Shown: one piece after another, positions 20,029 to 30,935 of the stretch | Layout: every line of letters begins with the position of its first letter | Position numbering within the stretch: position 1 is the stretch's first letter | Source of the DNA: Entoloma clypeatum | Taxonomy: Eukaryota > Basidiomycota > Agaricomycetes > Agaricales > Entolomataceae | Assembly: GCA_963565915.1 (NCBI GenBank) | Contig: OY751493.1 | Span: 124,001-188,000 of the forward strand | Length of the DNA stretch: 64,000 nucleotides | Reading direction: 5' to 3' | Notes under the pieces: generated by a model | Databases searched by the model: none | Seen by the model: only the letters and a program-made list of their open reading frames with translations | Told to the model about the DNA's origin: nothing | Made by a program: the position numbers and the translations under genes

Positions 20029-21284
20029 CTCATCGGCCCAGCTGATTCTACTTGGTGTTTCTTCGAAAACCGGAATGCGGTGATTCTGGGGGTCCAGTGT
20101 CGGAGGCGCTGAGAGCGGCCTTGACGTTGCAGCTTCATTGCGCCGAGCGCAGGGACCTCGACGAGGCGAGCTAGATTCTGAGCTGTTGGAGGGACACCAA
20201 TGCTGTTAGCTAGTGTGCGCGCTCCATCCAGGTCCGTGAAAGGGCCTGGGCCAGGAATATTACCGATCGCAAGCGATTGGTTGTTCCTTATCCTCCAATC
20301 GGTGGATGATGAGGGGTGCGGAGTGAAGATAGACCCATTTCCGTAAATGACCGTGCCGGGCAAGGTCTGGATTGGAAGCTGCCCGTCAGGGGCGCTATCC
20401 ATGGCAGAGGAGGCAAAATGCGCCTTCTCTTTACCTTTCCAGGGTCCTTTGCCCTTGGTCTTCCCGGCGGAAGTTCCACGTCCCTTGCCTTTCCAGGGCT
20501 TGGAGTGCTGATGCGAATGCTGCTGGTTAGCAGCCGGTCCTTCCGAAGATCCCTGAGAGGGTCCAGTGCGAGGCTGGTACTTCGGGGGATTGGGACGAGC
20601 GCGTTTTACTGCAGAGATTTTGTTCGCGTGAGCGCCTCCTTGGGACTGTGGAGCGTGCGGGTTTTTACGGAAGTATTCCGAGCGTACCTGCTCGATTACT
20701 TTCCCGATTTCGAGTACTGTAGACTGATTGCCACCAGGCGCTACATAGTGTACCGCATCAAAAAGGATGCTGTGTACTAGACCATCATAGCCTTGAGGCA
20801 GTCCATTCAGAATCATCATGATCCGGACGAACTTGGGGATGTCTATGTGGTTGTGCTCGAGTCGTTGAAAAAGGGTCTGCATCTTATCGATGCCAGATAA
20901 AGGATCAGCAGGAGAAAGAGAGGTGCGGAGGAGTTGCTGAAAATCAGCAAAAACGGTGGACGGGCCGACCGTGGACAGTTTAGTGGTGATCAGGTCCCAC
21001 ATCTCCTTGGAGGTTTTAGCTCCCTTGATGTGATGGACAAGAGAGTCCAAAATGGACATCTGAATTAGGCCTTGGGCCTGATCGTCCTGTTCATGCCAAG
21101 TGTTTAACTTGTCTTGGAAATCTGTCTCTTTTGGGTCAGCCGGGATCTTTTTATCGCCGGTGACGATCCTCCACACTTTAGCTGCCTTAAGGTAGGCGCT
21201 CATTTTCTCCTGATAGACGGAGAAGTTTGTGGTGGTAAGTTTGGGAACGGAGGAAGCAAGGTCGAGTTTCGAGTTTGAAGACAT
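20010..21284 (-). CDS. copia-1 gag (nucleocapsid-type) protein
   Basis: Open frame ending at 20010. I prefer the Met at 21284 (MSSNSKLDLASSVPKL) over an upstream in-frame Met at 21317. The first half matches the UBN2/Retrotran_gag fold of copia elements: a NFSVYQEKMSAYLKAAKVWR start, a SKEMWDLITTKL middle, and a LNGLPQGYDGLVHSIL end. The C-terminal region lacks a CCHC zinc knuckle. Instead there is a basic KPWKGKGRGTSAGKTKGKG stretch that could bind RNA. The tail overlaps the start of pol. Confidence 0.88.
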   Translation of the reverse strand: MSSNSKLDLASSVPKLTTTNFSVYQEKMSAYLKAAKVWRIVTGDKKIPADPKETDFQDKLNTWHEQDDQAQGLIQMSILDSLVHHIKGAKTSKEMWDLITTKLSTVGPSTVFADFQQLLRTSLSPADPLSGIDKMQTLFQRLEHNHIDIPKFVRIMMILNGLPQGYDGLVHSILFDAVHYVAPGGNQSTVLEIGKVIEQVRSEYFRKNPHAPQSQGGAHANKISAVKRARPNPPKYQPRTGPSQGSSEGPAANQQHSHQHSKPWKGKGRGTSAGKTKGKGPWKGKEKAHFASSAMDSAPDGQLPIQTLPGTVIYGNGSIFTPHPSSSTDWRIRNNQSLAIGNIPGPGPFTDLDGARTLANSIGVPPTAQNLARLVEVPALGAMKLQRQGRSQRLRHWTPRITAFRFSKKHQVESAGPMRWKQKT

Positions 21285-21373
21285 GATGATGCTGTGAAAC
21301 ATAAATAGAGTCAGCATATGTTATATCGAAAAAGCGCATCAGAAAATAAATAGACGAGCTGCCTTGTCGATCA

Positions 21374-22210
21374 TCATTCTTCGTTCTCTGTTTGGTCTAG
21401 TGGTAGCATATGAAATGCCATCACTAATTCTACCCAATCGTCATGTGCGCCCTGAGTGCGATGTTGCCCACAGGTGCAAGATCCTCCCTGAATAGGGAGC
21501 ATGACTTCATTCGCTCTGTTCGCCGCCTCAATTAAGGGGTCATTATCCGGCAACCGAACTTGTCGGGTCGGAGGCGAAAGAGGAGGTGCTCCGTGTGCTT
21601 CAGGGATGGTCCCATCATCAACATACACGGGCGGAGGATCCGTGGGATCTCCATCTTGGGTAGGTACCGCAACAGGTACCTCAGTACGGCGATTGCGCCG
21701 TCTGCGGTTTAGAACTCGAGCCCTTGCTGTTCCTGTATCACACGTAGTACATGAGTAGTCAAAAGTGGTGTTGTCTATGCAATGCCTCGGGCAATGCTGA
21801 CTGTCAACAACAAGTTGTCGACACACCCCGCAACGTGCAACGATGCGTCCATTGTCATCAAGACCTGAAGGGACTGAGCCCTGTGCCGTTGGCACCATAT
21901 GGACTTGGTCTCGTGATACGATCAATGTAACAGGGATTCTCTCAAGTAATCGATCAAGAATGACCCACTGAAAGGTACATTCAATACCTCGAATGCTGCG
22001 AGGTTCACCGTTAAGGGAACCATCGAGCTCGATGTATTCGATACTGAGGAAACCAGTCTCCAGGCTAGCATACAAAGCGGATGCTGCCAATAATAGCGCA
22101 AAAGCTAAGATACTCAGAGCATGCGGCGCTAGGGCCGGGGCCCATAACCTAATGAAGTAACCGACATAGGCAGCCCAAAGGGCGCTCAAGATGTAACGGT
22201 ACGAAGGCAT
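21374..22210 (-). CDS. Extra copia-1 ORF: two-segment membrane protein with Cys pairs, 278 aa, starting in the LTR
   Basis: An uninterrupted frame whose ATG (22210) lies inside the 5' LTR. The first 20 codons are LTR sequence, the next few are the primer-binding site, and the rest is leader DNA ahead of gag (56 bp from the gag-frame upstream Met). The N-terminus has two hydrophobic stretches, roughly residues 6-20 and 31-48 (SILAFALLLAASALYAS). The middle carries CGVCRQL...HCPRHC and SCTTCDTG, a CxxC/CxxxC pattern that could bind zinc, and a basic NRRRRNRRTE segment. The C-terminal part is Pro/Asp-rich with CTCGQH near the end. I do not recognise the family. Standard copia elements have only gag and pol. 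Possibilities are an envelope-like or localisation factor, or a captured host gene; neither can be decided from sequence. Confidence 0.7.
   Translation of the reverse strand: MPSYRYILSALWAAYVGYFIRLWAPALAPHALSILAFALLLAASALYASLETGFLSIEYIELDGSLNGEPRSIRGIECTFQWVILDRLLERIPVTLIVSRDQVHMVPTAQGSVPSGLDDNGRIVARCGVCRQLVVDSQHCPRHCIDNTTFDYSCTTCDTGTARARVLNRRRRNRRTEVPVAVPTQDGDPTDPPPVYVDDGTIPEAHGAPPLSPPTRQVRLPDNDPLIEAANRANEVMLPIQGGSCTCGQHRTQGAHDDWVELVMAFHMLPLDQTENEE
22137..22149 (-). other. copia-1 primer-binding site (half-tRNA type)
   Basis: On the plus strand ggggcccataacc abuts the 5' LTR; on the element's strand this is ggttatgggcccc. It resembles the primer site of Drosophila copia, which pairs with the anticodon arm of initiator tRNA-Met; the cat anticodon is visible within ccataa. 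The identical 13-mer occurs in copia-2 at 38218-38230. Confidence 0.75.
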
Positions 22211-22498
22211 GAAGGAAGCTCAACTAACCTGGTTAAGAGTAACTAGAGAAATTGTAGAAGCTGTACTAGCTTGTTAGTTAACTCAAAGAACTGGGGTGTT
22301 CAAGAAGTTAGGATTCACCGTACTAAATACATGGGTATTTATACTAATCCAATATGCGCACGGACCATTGTACAAACAATACATAAACAAGTCATGCGTC
22401 CGTGGTTATACTATAAACTCACATATATGGTAATAGTGACTTATAGTCACTTCCTGTGACAAGCACATAGTGCGACATATCTGGCAATATGTTCAACA
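22150..22498 (-). repeat. copia-1 5' LTR
   Basis: 349 bp, one substitution from the LTR at 15746-16094. Flanked outside by the gaagc duplication (22499-22503). Contains the start codon of the extra ORF 61 bp from its inner edge. Confidence 0.95.
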
Positions 22499-25400
22499 GA
22501 AGCAGAGCATGCAATCCCTTGCTCTTTGTTGATGGTACCGATGGTGTTGTCATGGGGCCGCTACGGAATCGTAGCCACCGCTCTTTGAACTAAGAGCAAT
22601 TAGCTCCTGCAATGGAAGACAGGAACTTAGACATACCTCCTCCTCAACGCATTCCAGGACTTCTTCCTGGAGCTCGGCTGACCAGTGCTTCTTGAAATAT
22701 CCCATTTTCTCCTTTGGGTTAAGAACTAGAGATATATCAGCAACGTCAAGGGTGCAGGATAGGAGATAACCACTCGTACTCATTGACATGATGTACGCAG
22801 GAGATTCACTTGTCTTCTCATAGTACTCATCGATCTTCTCGCATGCGGCATGAAGGGCGGGGCAAACGGCTGAAATTTGGAATGGCCAGCTCGACTAGAC
22901 CATGCTCGGTGAAGGGCTTCCAGTGCAGGAATTGCATAGTGCAGAGTCGGGACATTATCAGACGAAAATGCCTGTTGAGCATTATCGGCATGCTAAAACA
23001 CGTCAGACCTTGTTTTGTACACGAAACGGGTAGACATACACTTAGCAAACCAAGAAAGATGTTTACCCGTGCCCACTCCTCGCTTGTAAGCCTTAGTTCG
23101 CGTATCTTGTCCCGTTTTGCAGAGTCAGGTTCTTCCCAACGAAGTTCGTCGACAAAGGCATCAATGCACTGTGTGAAAGAAGTTATGAATATGAATCTTC
23201 ATTTGGAACTAGTTACGCACATTCTTTTTTCTTTCCGCGTGATCAAGCATCAAATATGTTGATGACCACCGCACCTTCATATCGAGTATAAGTTGAAGTA
23301 CAGGCCCGTTATTTACCTTAATCTGAATGGTTCTCCACATTTCTTTTCGCTTCGATGAGGAGCGTTCCTGATAAGAGGTAAGCGGCATTAATAGCTAAGT
23401 ATCGATACCTACCTTGACTACAATTGCCCTTACCAGCCCCACCTCATCGCGGGATGTCGGTATATGTGCATCTGGCTGCTTTGGATTGAAATGGGGCGAC
23501 TTGCTGTATGTTGAGATGAGCATTTGCGTTGCCAGATTGATGACATGTGCGAGACAGCTGTTTCCCGTGAGTAACTGAACTCGGTAAGCTCATGGACCAG
23601 CATACTTGATCTTTCTCTTCCTCCAGTTGTACTTCCTGCCTGTAGCGGTCTTCAGTCGTGCAGCAAATTCCTTCATCATCATTGGATTGTTGCTTGCGTT
23701 ATTGCACGTGACGTGGCCAATCTTCGTGTTCGAGGATAAGCATGATGGGAGTATGATAGCAATGATACACTCACCTTATCCTCAATTCCGACACGTCTGA
23801 CAATCTTGAATAGAGCTTGACCGAGCCGTTCACCGTTGTGTGCATTGTTGAGACGCGTGAAACCAATCAGAGCATTCTCGAGTTTCCATTTGCCAGGGGT
23901 CAGCTCCTCGATCCAGTGCGCCGTGACCGCAAAGTAGCCATCTGTGTTGCCTGCCTGCCATGCGTCACATGTCAAGCTAACTTCGCCTTGAACTGCAGGA
24001 CCCTGTGAAACGATGAGAAATGAACAAAAGTGCAAGAGAATACATACATTGAGCCGGGATTTCAATGTTGTAAGATGTTTCTTGAACATACGCATGATTT
24101 CCACCTGGGTTGCCTTCTGACCTGGAATCTTCACCCCATTTGTCGCACGAGAAGAAACGTCAATCATCTCCTTGAACTTAGAATGTTCAAGGGCTTGGAT
24201 CGGCTATGAAGAAAGACAATGTAATCAGAGAATTAGTTGAAAAAATAAATTCCTTACCTGATCCGTCGCCACGAGCCACTCTATCGCTGCTCGGCAGAAC
24301 AGTTTGTCCGAGTAAGGGATGACCCGCTCAGAAAGCTTCTTCTCTCTGAGGTCACGATCCAACGTGCGTGTTGCCTCTTCCGCAGCTGCCTTCCGCTTTT
24401 TGATGTCCCCAGGCAGCTTCGACACAAAGTTGGCACCTTTTGCCCAGCTGCGGTATTTGCCCTGAACGGGAGAAAATTAACGGGAGAAATTCCAGAAATT
24501 GAGGAAAACCTGAAAAAGATCACGTACTGCGTGGCTCGCTTCAAGGTGGCGTCGCAACGTTGTGACCTCATCGACGAGACTCTTGTTGGCCCTGTACATC
24601 TCATCAATATATGTGACAGATTTGCGATGCAAGAACTCACGGGCATAGTTTGCATGTACGATACTTTTTTGACCTTCCATTCACCTCTTTGACAACAGCA
24701 GGATGAAAGAAATAATCAACATCTTGTCGCTTATCTTCACGTGTAGATGGATTGTCGTCTATCAACTGGACATCCACGTCGGTGAGTAGGCCATCGGCAT
24801 CTGTCACTTGCGGATTGCCAAGGGTTGCACTTTTCTTCTTACCTAAATAAGTGTTTGAGTTTGCGCGGATGCTCTTTCATGATTGGAAAGACCATACCCT
24901 TAGCCTGTAAATTCTCCTCAGCGCCCGTCATGTCCACATCATCAACCGTTTCAACTGTTACTGACGTCGCACGCTTGCTCTTTGCCTGCGACATAGTTGC
25001 CGTTGCGCGCTTCTTTTTCGCTGTAAAGAACATACTTGCAGATGAGAAAGTAGTTGTTGGACACAAAGAAGACATACGTGGCACTGGCTGGTCAACCGCT
25101 TTGTCTTCAGTATCGTCGTTGTTGACGGACGAGTTGCTACGCTTGTTTTGGGGAGCTAACCCCACATTGACTGAGGAGGGTGCACGTGGATTAGCATCCA
25201 GCATTGAAGATGCAGGAGCGTCGTTCTGGTCGGCTTGTCGGGAGTGGAAATCCTGGACAGCTTTGCGCTGAAAGGAAAGTTGAGGGGCTTCAGTGTTGGC
25301 AGTGTCCTTGAGCTTCGCGGTGGGGTTGACGGTTCGTGCTGGGCGAGGTACGTCTGCTCGTCTAACAATCCATCAGTAAAAACGGATAACGATCATTTGG

Positions 25401-26199
25401 GTACTCACTGAAGATGTTTCAGCCCATCCACCAGGCGTTGCAACTTGAGCTCCACGAGATCCAAGGGAAAATCTTTGGTCCAGTTGAGTTTCGAAAGGTA
25501 AGATATGACGAGACCCATCCCGAGTTTGCCCTGGCAAATATGGTGAAGGCGGCCGCCAGGATCACGACAATCCTCCCCAAACAATGCATCAAACCGGCGG
25601 TTGAAGGTTTCATGCGGAGTATCACCTTCCTTTGTATTCATAACCGACCAGATTTTATCATCTTTCGATCCCTTTGGTACAGCATCTGACAAAGAGCTTG
25701 AGAGAGCACTGATCCCCTTGACAAGTTGTTTAACGGTTTCGGGAGTGGACATATTGGGCACAGAAGAGAGAGGAGCACGAACAGCGCAAGTTGAGGCAAA
25801 AATGGCGAGCGAGTGTTGGGCAAATTGTCATCATAAATAGTTGAAGGATGAGCCACAAAGGGTTACATTGTACATGTACTTGAGCAAAAAAGAAGGTTGA
25901 GAGGGAGGTGCGGATAGGTGAACGAGGAGCCATAAAGACGGGCGATGGCGACGAAGATGAAAAACGACAGAGAACGATGGCGGGTGTTTCGATGCAACAT
26001 TGATAAATTAAAGTTTGATGATGCATGTTTTTAATAACTCAGCCACAAATAAATGTTCCCTCTGCTCTCGAAAGCCGCGGCTTCACAGCCTGGCTTTGGC
26101 TTTTCAAGATCCCAGGCCAGGCCAAAGCCGTCATGAAGCCGCCATTTTGGCCTGGCTTGGCTTGGCCTATTTGGGCCCGGCTTGGCCTGGCTCACGGCC

Positions 26200-26224
26200 T
26201 CAGGCCGGGCCATGCACAGCACTA
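26200..26224 (-). repeat. hAT right terminal inverted repeat
   Basis: The complement begins tagtgctgt and continues into ggcccggcctga, matching the left end apart from a short spacer difference. The duplicated target gggaagat follows at 26225-26232. Confidence 0.9.
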
Positions 26225-26232
26225 GGGAAGAT

Positions 26233-26382
26233 ACTATGGACCCAATTTCATTTGCTAGGCACTATGCGGCTAGCCACCCGCTTCTAGCAAAGCTTGTTGA
26301 CGAACACGATCAGAAAATGCGCGAGCACCTCAATCAGGGGATAGCAGACTGGTTAGGAGGTGTTCAATCCGAGACATTCTGA
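26233..26382 (+). pseudogene. Unrecognised host gene, 3' part, cut off by the hAT
   Basis: Directly after the second gggaagat duplication, the frame set by the 5' part (GAA GAT) continues as TMDPISFARHYAASHPLLAK and ends near QSETF with a TGA at 26380-26382. The 50 residues are open, hydrophilic and protein-like. Removing the transposon and one duplication reunites a 349-aa reading frame. The piece has no start of its own in a sensible context; an in-frame ATG upstream lies within the hAT end. It is the natural C-terminus of the gene that starts at 14041. Confidence 0.75.
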
Positions 26383-26526
26383 CAATGGCATATCATAGAA
26401 GGAGCGGGAGAATGGGTTAGGGATTCTTGTACAACAATTTTCAATATCCTAGACATGAAGAAATGCAACTTCCAGGGGCGTTTTGTGCAGAGGATATCAG
26501 TTCAGCCTATTCGTTTGACTGTGTGG

Positions 26527-26837
26527 TGTTGAAGTTCCACCTGGGCGCTAGCCGCAGATGTACTGAGCAACACAGCTACAGTGGAAGTACTCTACTTAAC
26601 CGTTCTAGTCACATACTTGGATTGGAAAGGGTGAGGCTGGTGAGAGCGGTTGAGGCTGGTAAGAGCGATGGAGCTGGTTAAGAGTCAAGAGACAACTTGT
26701 TGATATTGACAGTTTCCTGGTCTTATATACCGTACTACTGTTTGTACCAACCAAATAAGTATGTAATTGAAGATATGTAAATGGTCACGTGATGTAATCT
26801 AATCTAATCTAATCTACGTGATGGAAAAGTTTCAACA
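26527..26837 (-). repeat. copia-2 3' LTR
   Basis: 311 bp, with palindromic ends tgttgaa and ttcaaca. Contains an aatct repeat (aatctaatctaatctaatct) near its left-strand end. Matches 38231-38541 except for two substitutions. Confidence 0.93.
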
Positions 26838-26906
26838 CCCCCCCATATTTAGTACATACTTCTAAATACATTTTTACTTTTTCCCATATAGGTACTCTTT
26901 CTTCGT

Positions 26907-29900
26907 CTAGTTTTTAAGTAGTCCAAAGTACGGGATAAACTTGTTGAAGAGGATTTTCCCCAGATTCTTAGTTAAAAGGTCTGCGGGGTTATTCACTCCT
27001 TCAATGAATTCCACCGTAATAATCCCTTCGGATACTTTTTCTCTGACAAAGTGGAATCACACGTCGATGTGCTTGGATCGCTTCTCAGTTACAGGGTTGG
27101 ATGCGATAAAGACGGAGCCATTGTTGTCTCCATAGATCGGAACTGATCCGATCTGCATTCCAAGTTCGGCAAGCATGCTTCTGAGCCATGTCACTGTGCG
27201 ACTGCAATCTGATAGCGCCATGTACTCTGCTTCTGCGGAAGAGAGGGCAATGGTTTTTTGCGCTGATGAAACCCATGTTACTGCTCCAGATGCCAGCGAT
27301 ATGAAGTAACCAGTGGTGGACTTTCTGGTGTTTTCGTCTGACGCCCAATCAGAGTCTGTAAATGCGTAGATTCCTTTCCCAGAATCACCATCATACATGA
27401 TCGCGTAATCTTTCGTTGCCTTCAGATACCTGCAAATATCCCTTGCCACTTCTAAATGGTGTTTGGTAGGGTTTGCGGAAAATTGGGACATTTTGATCAC
27501 GGCGAAACAAATGTCGGGTCTTGTCCCGATCATTAAGTACAATAGTGATCCGATGACGGATTGGTACTTGGATCTGAGTTCCGCATTGGGTTCATCTTCG
27601 GACTTCATGGGTTTGTAGCCCATCAGGAGTGGGGTGTGGGTGGCATTGGATTCGCTCATCCCCATTTGTGCAAGAATTTTCTCAAGGTAAGGTACTTGAT
27701 CAATGAAGATCTTCTTCCCATGTTGCTTTATTTAAATTGAGAGAAATTCTTTCGGTTCCCCATTAGACACTAGGTGGCCTAGGTCCCTACATTCCCATGT
27801 TGTCATGAAGGCCTTCTTCTTCTCTAGCGTGTATTCCCGGTTTGTGCCGAGAAAAGCAGAGTCATCGACATAAATGACGGCGATTACAGTTTCCCCATTG
27901 GTACTTGTGTGAATGAAAACTCCCGCATCGGAGTGAAGCCGGACAAAGCCGAGCTTTTTCATGGAGGAATCGAGTTCCCTCCACCAGGCTAATGCAGCCT
28001 GCTTGAGTCCGTATAGGGCTTTGTATAGTCGGTACACGAGGTGTTCTTTCCCTTTTACTATGTAACCCTCAGGTTGTCGCATGTATATTACCTCACGGAG
28101 TGTTCCATAGAGGAAGGCTGCTGAGACGTCCAAGAGTGTCATGAACCACCCTTCAAGGGCTGTCAATGCCAGAATCAACCGGACAGTCTCGTACCTCACT
28201 ACTGGTGAGAAGATTTGATCAAAGTCGATCCCTTCTACCTGTGAGAAGCCTTTTGCAACAAGGCGCGCTTTCAAATGCCCATCGGATTTTTTGTTGTAAA
28301 CCCATTTGTTCCTTAGAGCTTTCCTCCCTGTAGGTAGGGGTACTAACTCCGTGATCACCCCGCGGCTTTTGAGCATGTCTAGCTCCTTTCGTTCTGCCGC
28401 ATACCAATCTTCTTTGTTTGGAAGAGGGTATATATCTTTGTGTGACATTTCGATGATGCCCACTTGGATAGAGATTGCCTCCATTAGGAGATCGTTCATC
28501 CATGCCGTTTGACCGCCTAATCTATGTCTTCGATCCATTTTTTCAAGATCGGAAGCAGGGGTGTCTTCCCCATAGATGCTACCTGGCATTCTCCGAACTC
28601 GTCGTTCCCTGATCAGTCGATCTGGTACTTGTTCGGGTTCCGGAGTGGGTACTCGTGGTTCATCGTCGGGCTCGCTAGACGGCAAGTCATCGTCTGATTC
28701 AGGGTGATCCTGTCCAGTGGGAACAGGGTCATGAGGTTTTTCGTAATGACCGTCATTGTCATCATTTCTGGGGATGAGGTCCTCAAACTCATCAGCCAGT
28801 TCTGGGTTTTCCATTTCTGGATGGTTTTCTGGCAAAGGGTCGATGTGGCATCTAGGGTACTTGCTTTCATCAAAGATAGCTTTCCCACCCATGAAAATTG
28901 TATTAGTCTCAGGATCCATGAAACAGTATCCTTTGACCCCTGGTTTTGATCCGAGATAAATTATCAATCGAGATCTAGACTCCAGGGAATTTCTACGTTT
29001 TTCCTTTGGGATATACACATATGCCTGACATCCGAAGACTCTGATGCTTGACATATTGGGGATCTCATTGGTCACCCTGTAGTAAGGGGTATTCCATTCG
29101 AGACGCTGCATGGGGGTTCTGTTGTAGAGAAACGCTGCATGTTCCAAACAGAATTCCCACCACATAGGGGGTAAGCACGCGTCGAAGTGCAAGGCCTGAG
29201 ATTTCTCCCACAGGGTTCGATTTATCCGTTCTGCTCTACCGTTCTGCTGGTGCTGATACGGGAGCGTGACGTCGATCAGAACTCCATGATCGGCAAGTAC
29301 ATCCTTGTATTCGTCAAACTCTCCACCTCCATCAACTCGCCATTTTTTAGGAGTGGCGGCGAACTGATTCTGGATCATCGCAAGAAATTGTCGCAGTGCC
29401 GTGATGGCATCCGACTTCTTTCTGAGCAAGACAACCCAGATGTGGGATGAAAAATCGTCCAAAAATGTGAGGAAATATTTATATTTATGGTATGATGCCG
29501 TGGATATCTGTTTGAGATCGGAATGGATCAGATCAAAGGTTTTGGTTGCCCTTGTCATCGAATTGGGATATGACTGATTCGGCATTTTCCCTTTGAGGCA
29601 GCCTGTGCAACTTTCCTGTGATTTCTCACGTACTAGTGTTTCAGATACCCCTTTGGTACTGGTGGGAATCTTTTGGAGTGCTTGATCATTTGGGTGACCA
29701 AGACACTTGTGCCATGTTTCGACAGTGGTTTCGCTCGAAATCGCATGGATCTGGTCATAGCGTATTTCAGTGTCTAACCAGTAAATGGTTTGACCAAGGA
29801 TGTGGGGCGAAAACTGGATTTTGTTCAGCCCTTTGGAGATGTTGATTTCTCCACAAGTCCCGTCTACTTTGTAACCATGGTTAAGGAAGACGCCTAGGGA

Positions 29901-30608
29901 CAATAGGCATGTGTCCATGTCCGGGATGTAGAACACCAGTCTGAGAAGATGGGTTTTAACTTCCCCATTTAGGGTGTGCCATACTGGAACGGCCCCAACT
30001 CCGAGAATTTCCAGTTTTTTCCCTTTAGCTGCAGTTTGGACAAAACAGTTGACCATGAGAGGTCTATAATATGTGAAGTCCTTAAACTCATAGGTGAAGT
30101 GTAAAGAGGCGCCGGAATCTAAGATCCATTGTGCGCGTTCTTTTTCCTTACAATGTGTACAAGAGGCAAAATGTTTAATATATTTTTTGTGTAGATCACT
30201 ACTGAAGTGATCTACGCACTCTGTACTGGTACTAGCTAATATTTTATACGTCTGTTGAGAGACATAATTAGTGTTCCGCATTTGGTAAGGTTTGAAAGAA
30301 GGGTTTGACAAACCGTCTAGTTCGATCTCGTCGACAAACTCATCTGGCCCCATCCGTTCTTGGTCTATGTCCATCATCCGCAGTGATTGGTCTAACGGCG
30401 GAGTTACTCGACACTGTTTAGTTGGCCTCTCATCGATGTCTGGAATGATGGTGTCCAAGATACGAAGGTTTGACCCAGAGGGTCTGGCACCAATTTCTCG
30501 AGCGAGTTTTCTCACCTTCTCGTTCTTTTTCCATGCTGACGGCTTTCTGGAAGGAAGCCCGGTGTACTGGGAAGGAGGCGGGTTCATGCGTTGCAGGAGT
30601 GACTGCAT
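26907..30608 (-). pseudogene. copia-2 pol polyprotein with two in-frame stops
   Basis: Copia pol order is visible: protease ILDSGASLHFTYEF, integrase zinc region (WHKCLGHPND...CTGCLKGK) and core (RVDGGGEF, NGRAERINRTL), RT (LLDVSAAFLYGTLREVIYMR, YVDD) and RNase H (TDSDWASDENTRKSTTGYF, SSAEAEYMALSD). The frame is broken by a TAA at 27732-27734 inside RT and a TGA at 27057-27059 in RNase H. At the latter the family has arginine (HIDV-R-FHF), so a CGA-to-TGA change is likely. Beyond it the frame continues as VREKVSEGIITVEFIEGV to a natural TAG at 26907. The 5' part connects, across the gypsy insertion, in the same frame as gag. Confidence 0.9.
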
Positions 30609-30635
30609 TCTTTCCGACTCGGGCTGTGCGGTACT

Positions 30636-30924
30636 TGTTGAGGCGACGCTAAGTCAAACGACGTCGCGAGCCCAAACTTAGGAACGGAGTGGAAAGATGA
30701 TAAGTGAACTATATTGCCAAGAGACCCAGCGGGAATCTCAAGAGAACAAGCTATCGAATACAAGTGAAAGTACCCTACTTATATATGTAAATTCCATGAG
30801 GCTGCATTGTGGCAGCGTCATGCTGCGCGATAATGATAAGATGTCCTCATGTATGATATGATGTAGATAAGATAAGATCGACATAAGATAAGATAAAGTG
30901 AAAAGTGAAAATACGATCATAACA
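30636..30924 (-). repeat. gypsy 3' LTR
   Basis: 289 bp, starts tgttgagg and ends cataaca; a purine tract (agaaagggggtaa on the minus strand) abuts it at 30925. Confidence 0.93.
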
Positions 30925-30935
30925 TTACCCCCTTT

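Larger units (their letters stand above)
15746..22498 (-). mobile_element. Ty1/copia LTR retrotransposon, complete and young (copia-1)
   Basis: A 6753-bp element with two 349-bp LTRs that differ at one position I could find (t at about 15798, c at about 22202). It is flanked by the 5-bp duplication gaagc at 15741-15745 and 22499-22503. It is oriented on the minus strand, with a primer-binding site next to the right LTR and a polypurine tract next to the left LTR. The gag and pol frames are open from end to end with all catalytic motifs present. An additional ORF lies between the right (5') LTR and gag. It sits inside an exon of the hAT transposase. One LTR mismatch implies a very recent insertion. 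Confidence 0.96.
15166..25761 (-). pseudogene. hAT transposase gene, split by a copia insertion
   Basis: A spliced minus-strand gene running from an ATG near 25761 to the stop at 15166. In order it shows: an N-terminal domain; a BED-type zinc finger split over exons (CKLCP, then LRRHLEASH, around 24640-24520); a linker; the catalytic core with CDAWQAGNTDGYFAVTAHW (about 23960-23905) and ENALIGFTRLNNAHNGE; the segment CNNASNNPMMMKEFA; the insertion/all-alpha region; and the C-terminal hAT dimerisation motif SSVSSERAFSQGGITISKRR (about 15475-15415) followed by an acidic tail. The copia element splits an exon between residues reading LHALLR and ELSDDEED. The frame is continuous on either side of the target duplication, so the transposase was intact when the copia landed. 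Confidence 0.85.
14970..26224 (-). mobile_element. hAT-superfamily DNA transposon, carrying a nested copia element
   Basis: The element is bounded by inverted termini that begin tagtgctgt on both ends (14970 rightwards and 26224 leftwards) and share a ggcccggc...ggcctga subterminal block. It is flanked by the perfect 8-bp duplication gggaagat. The subterminal regions (14985-15115 and 26080-26210) are packed with ggcttggc/ggccaggc motifs in both orientations, as is common where hAT transposase binds. It encodes a BED-finger transposase on the minus strand. Subtracting the nested copia with its target duplication leaves about 4.5 kb, a normal size for an autonomous hAT. Confidence 0.93.

Noticed and set aside
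26182..26382. Independent 66-aa gene
   Set aside because: Its first codons are hAT terminal sequence; the rest is the displaced C-terminus of the host gene at 14041.
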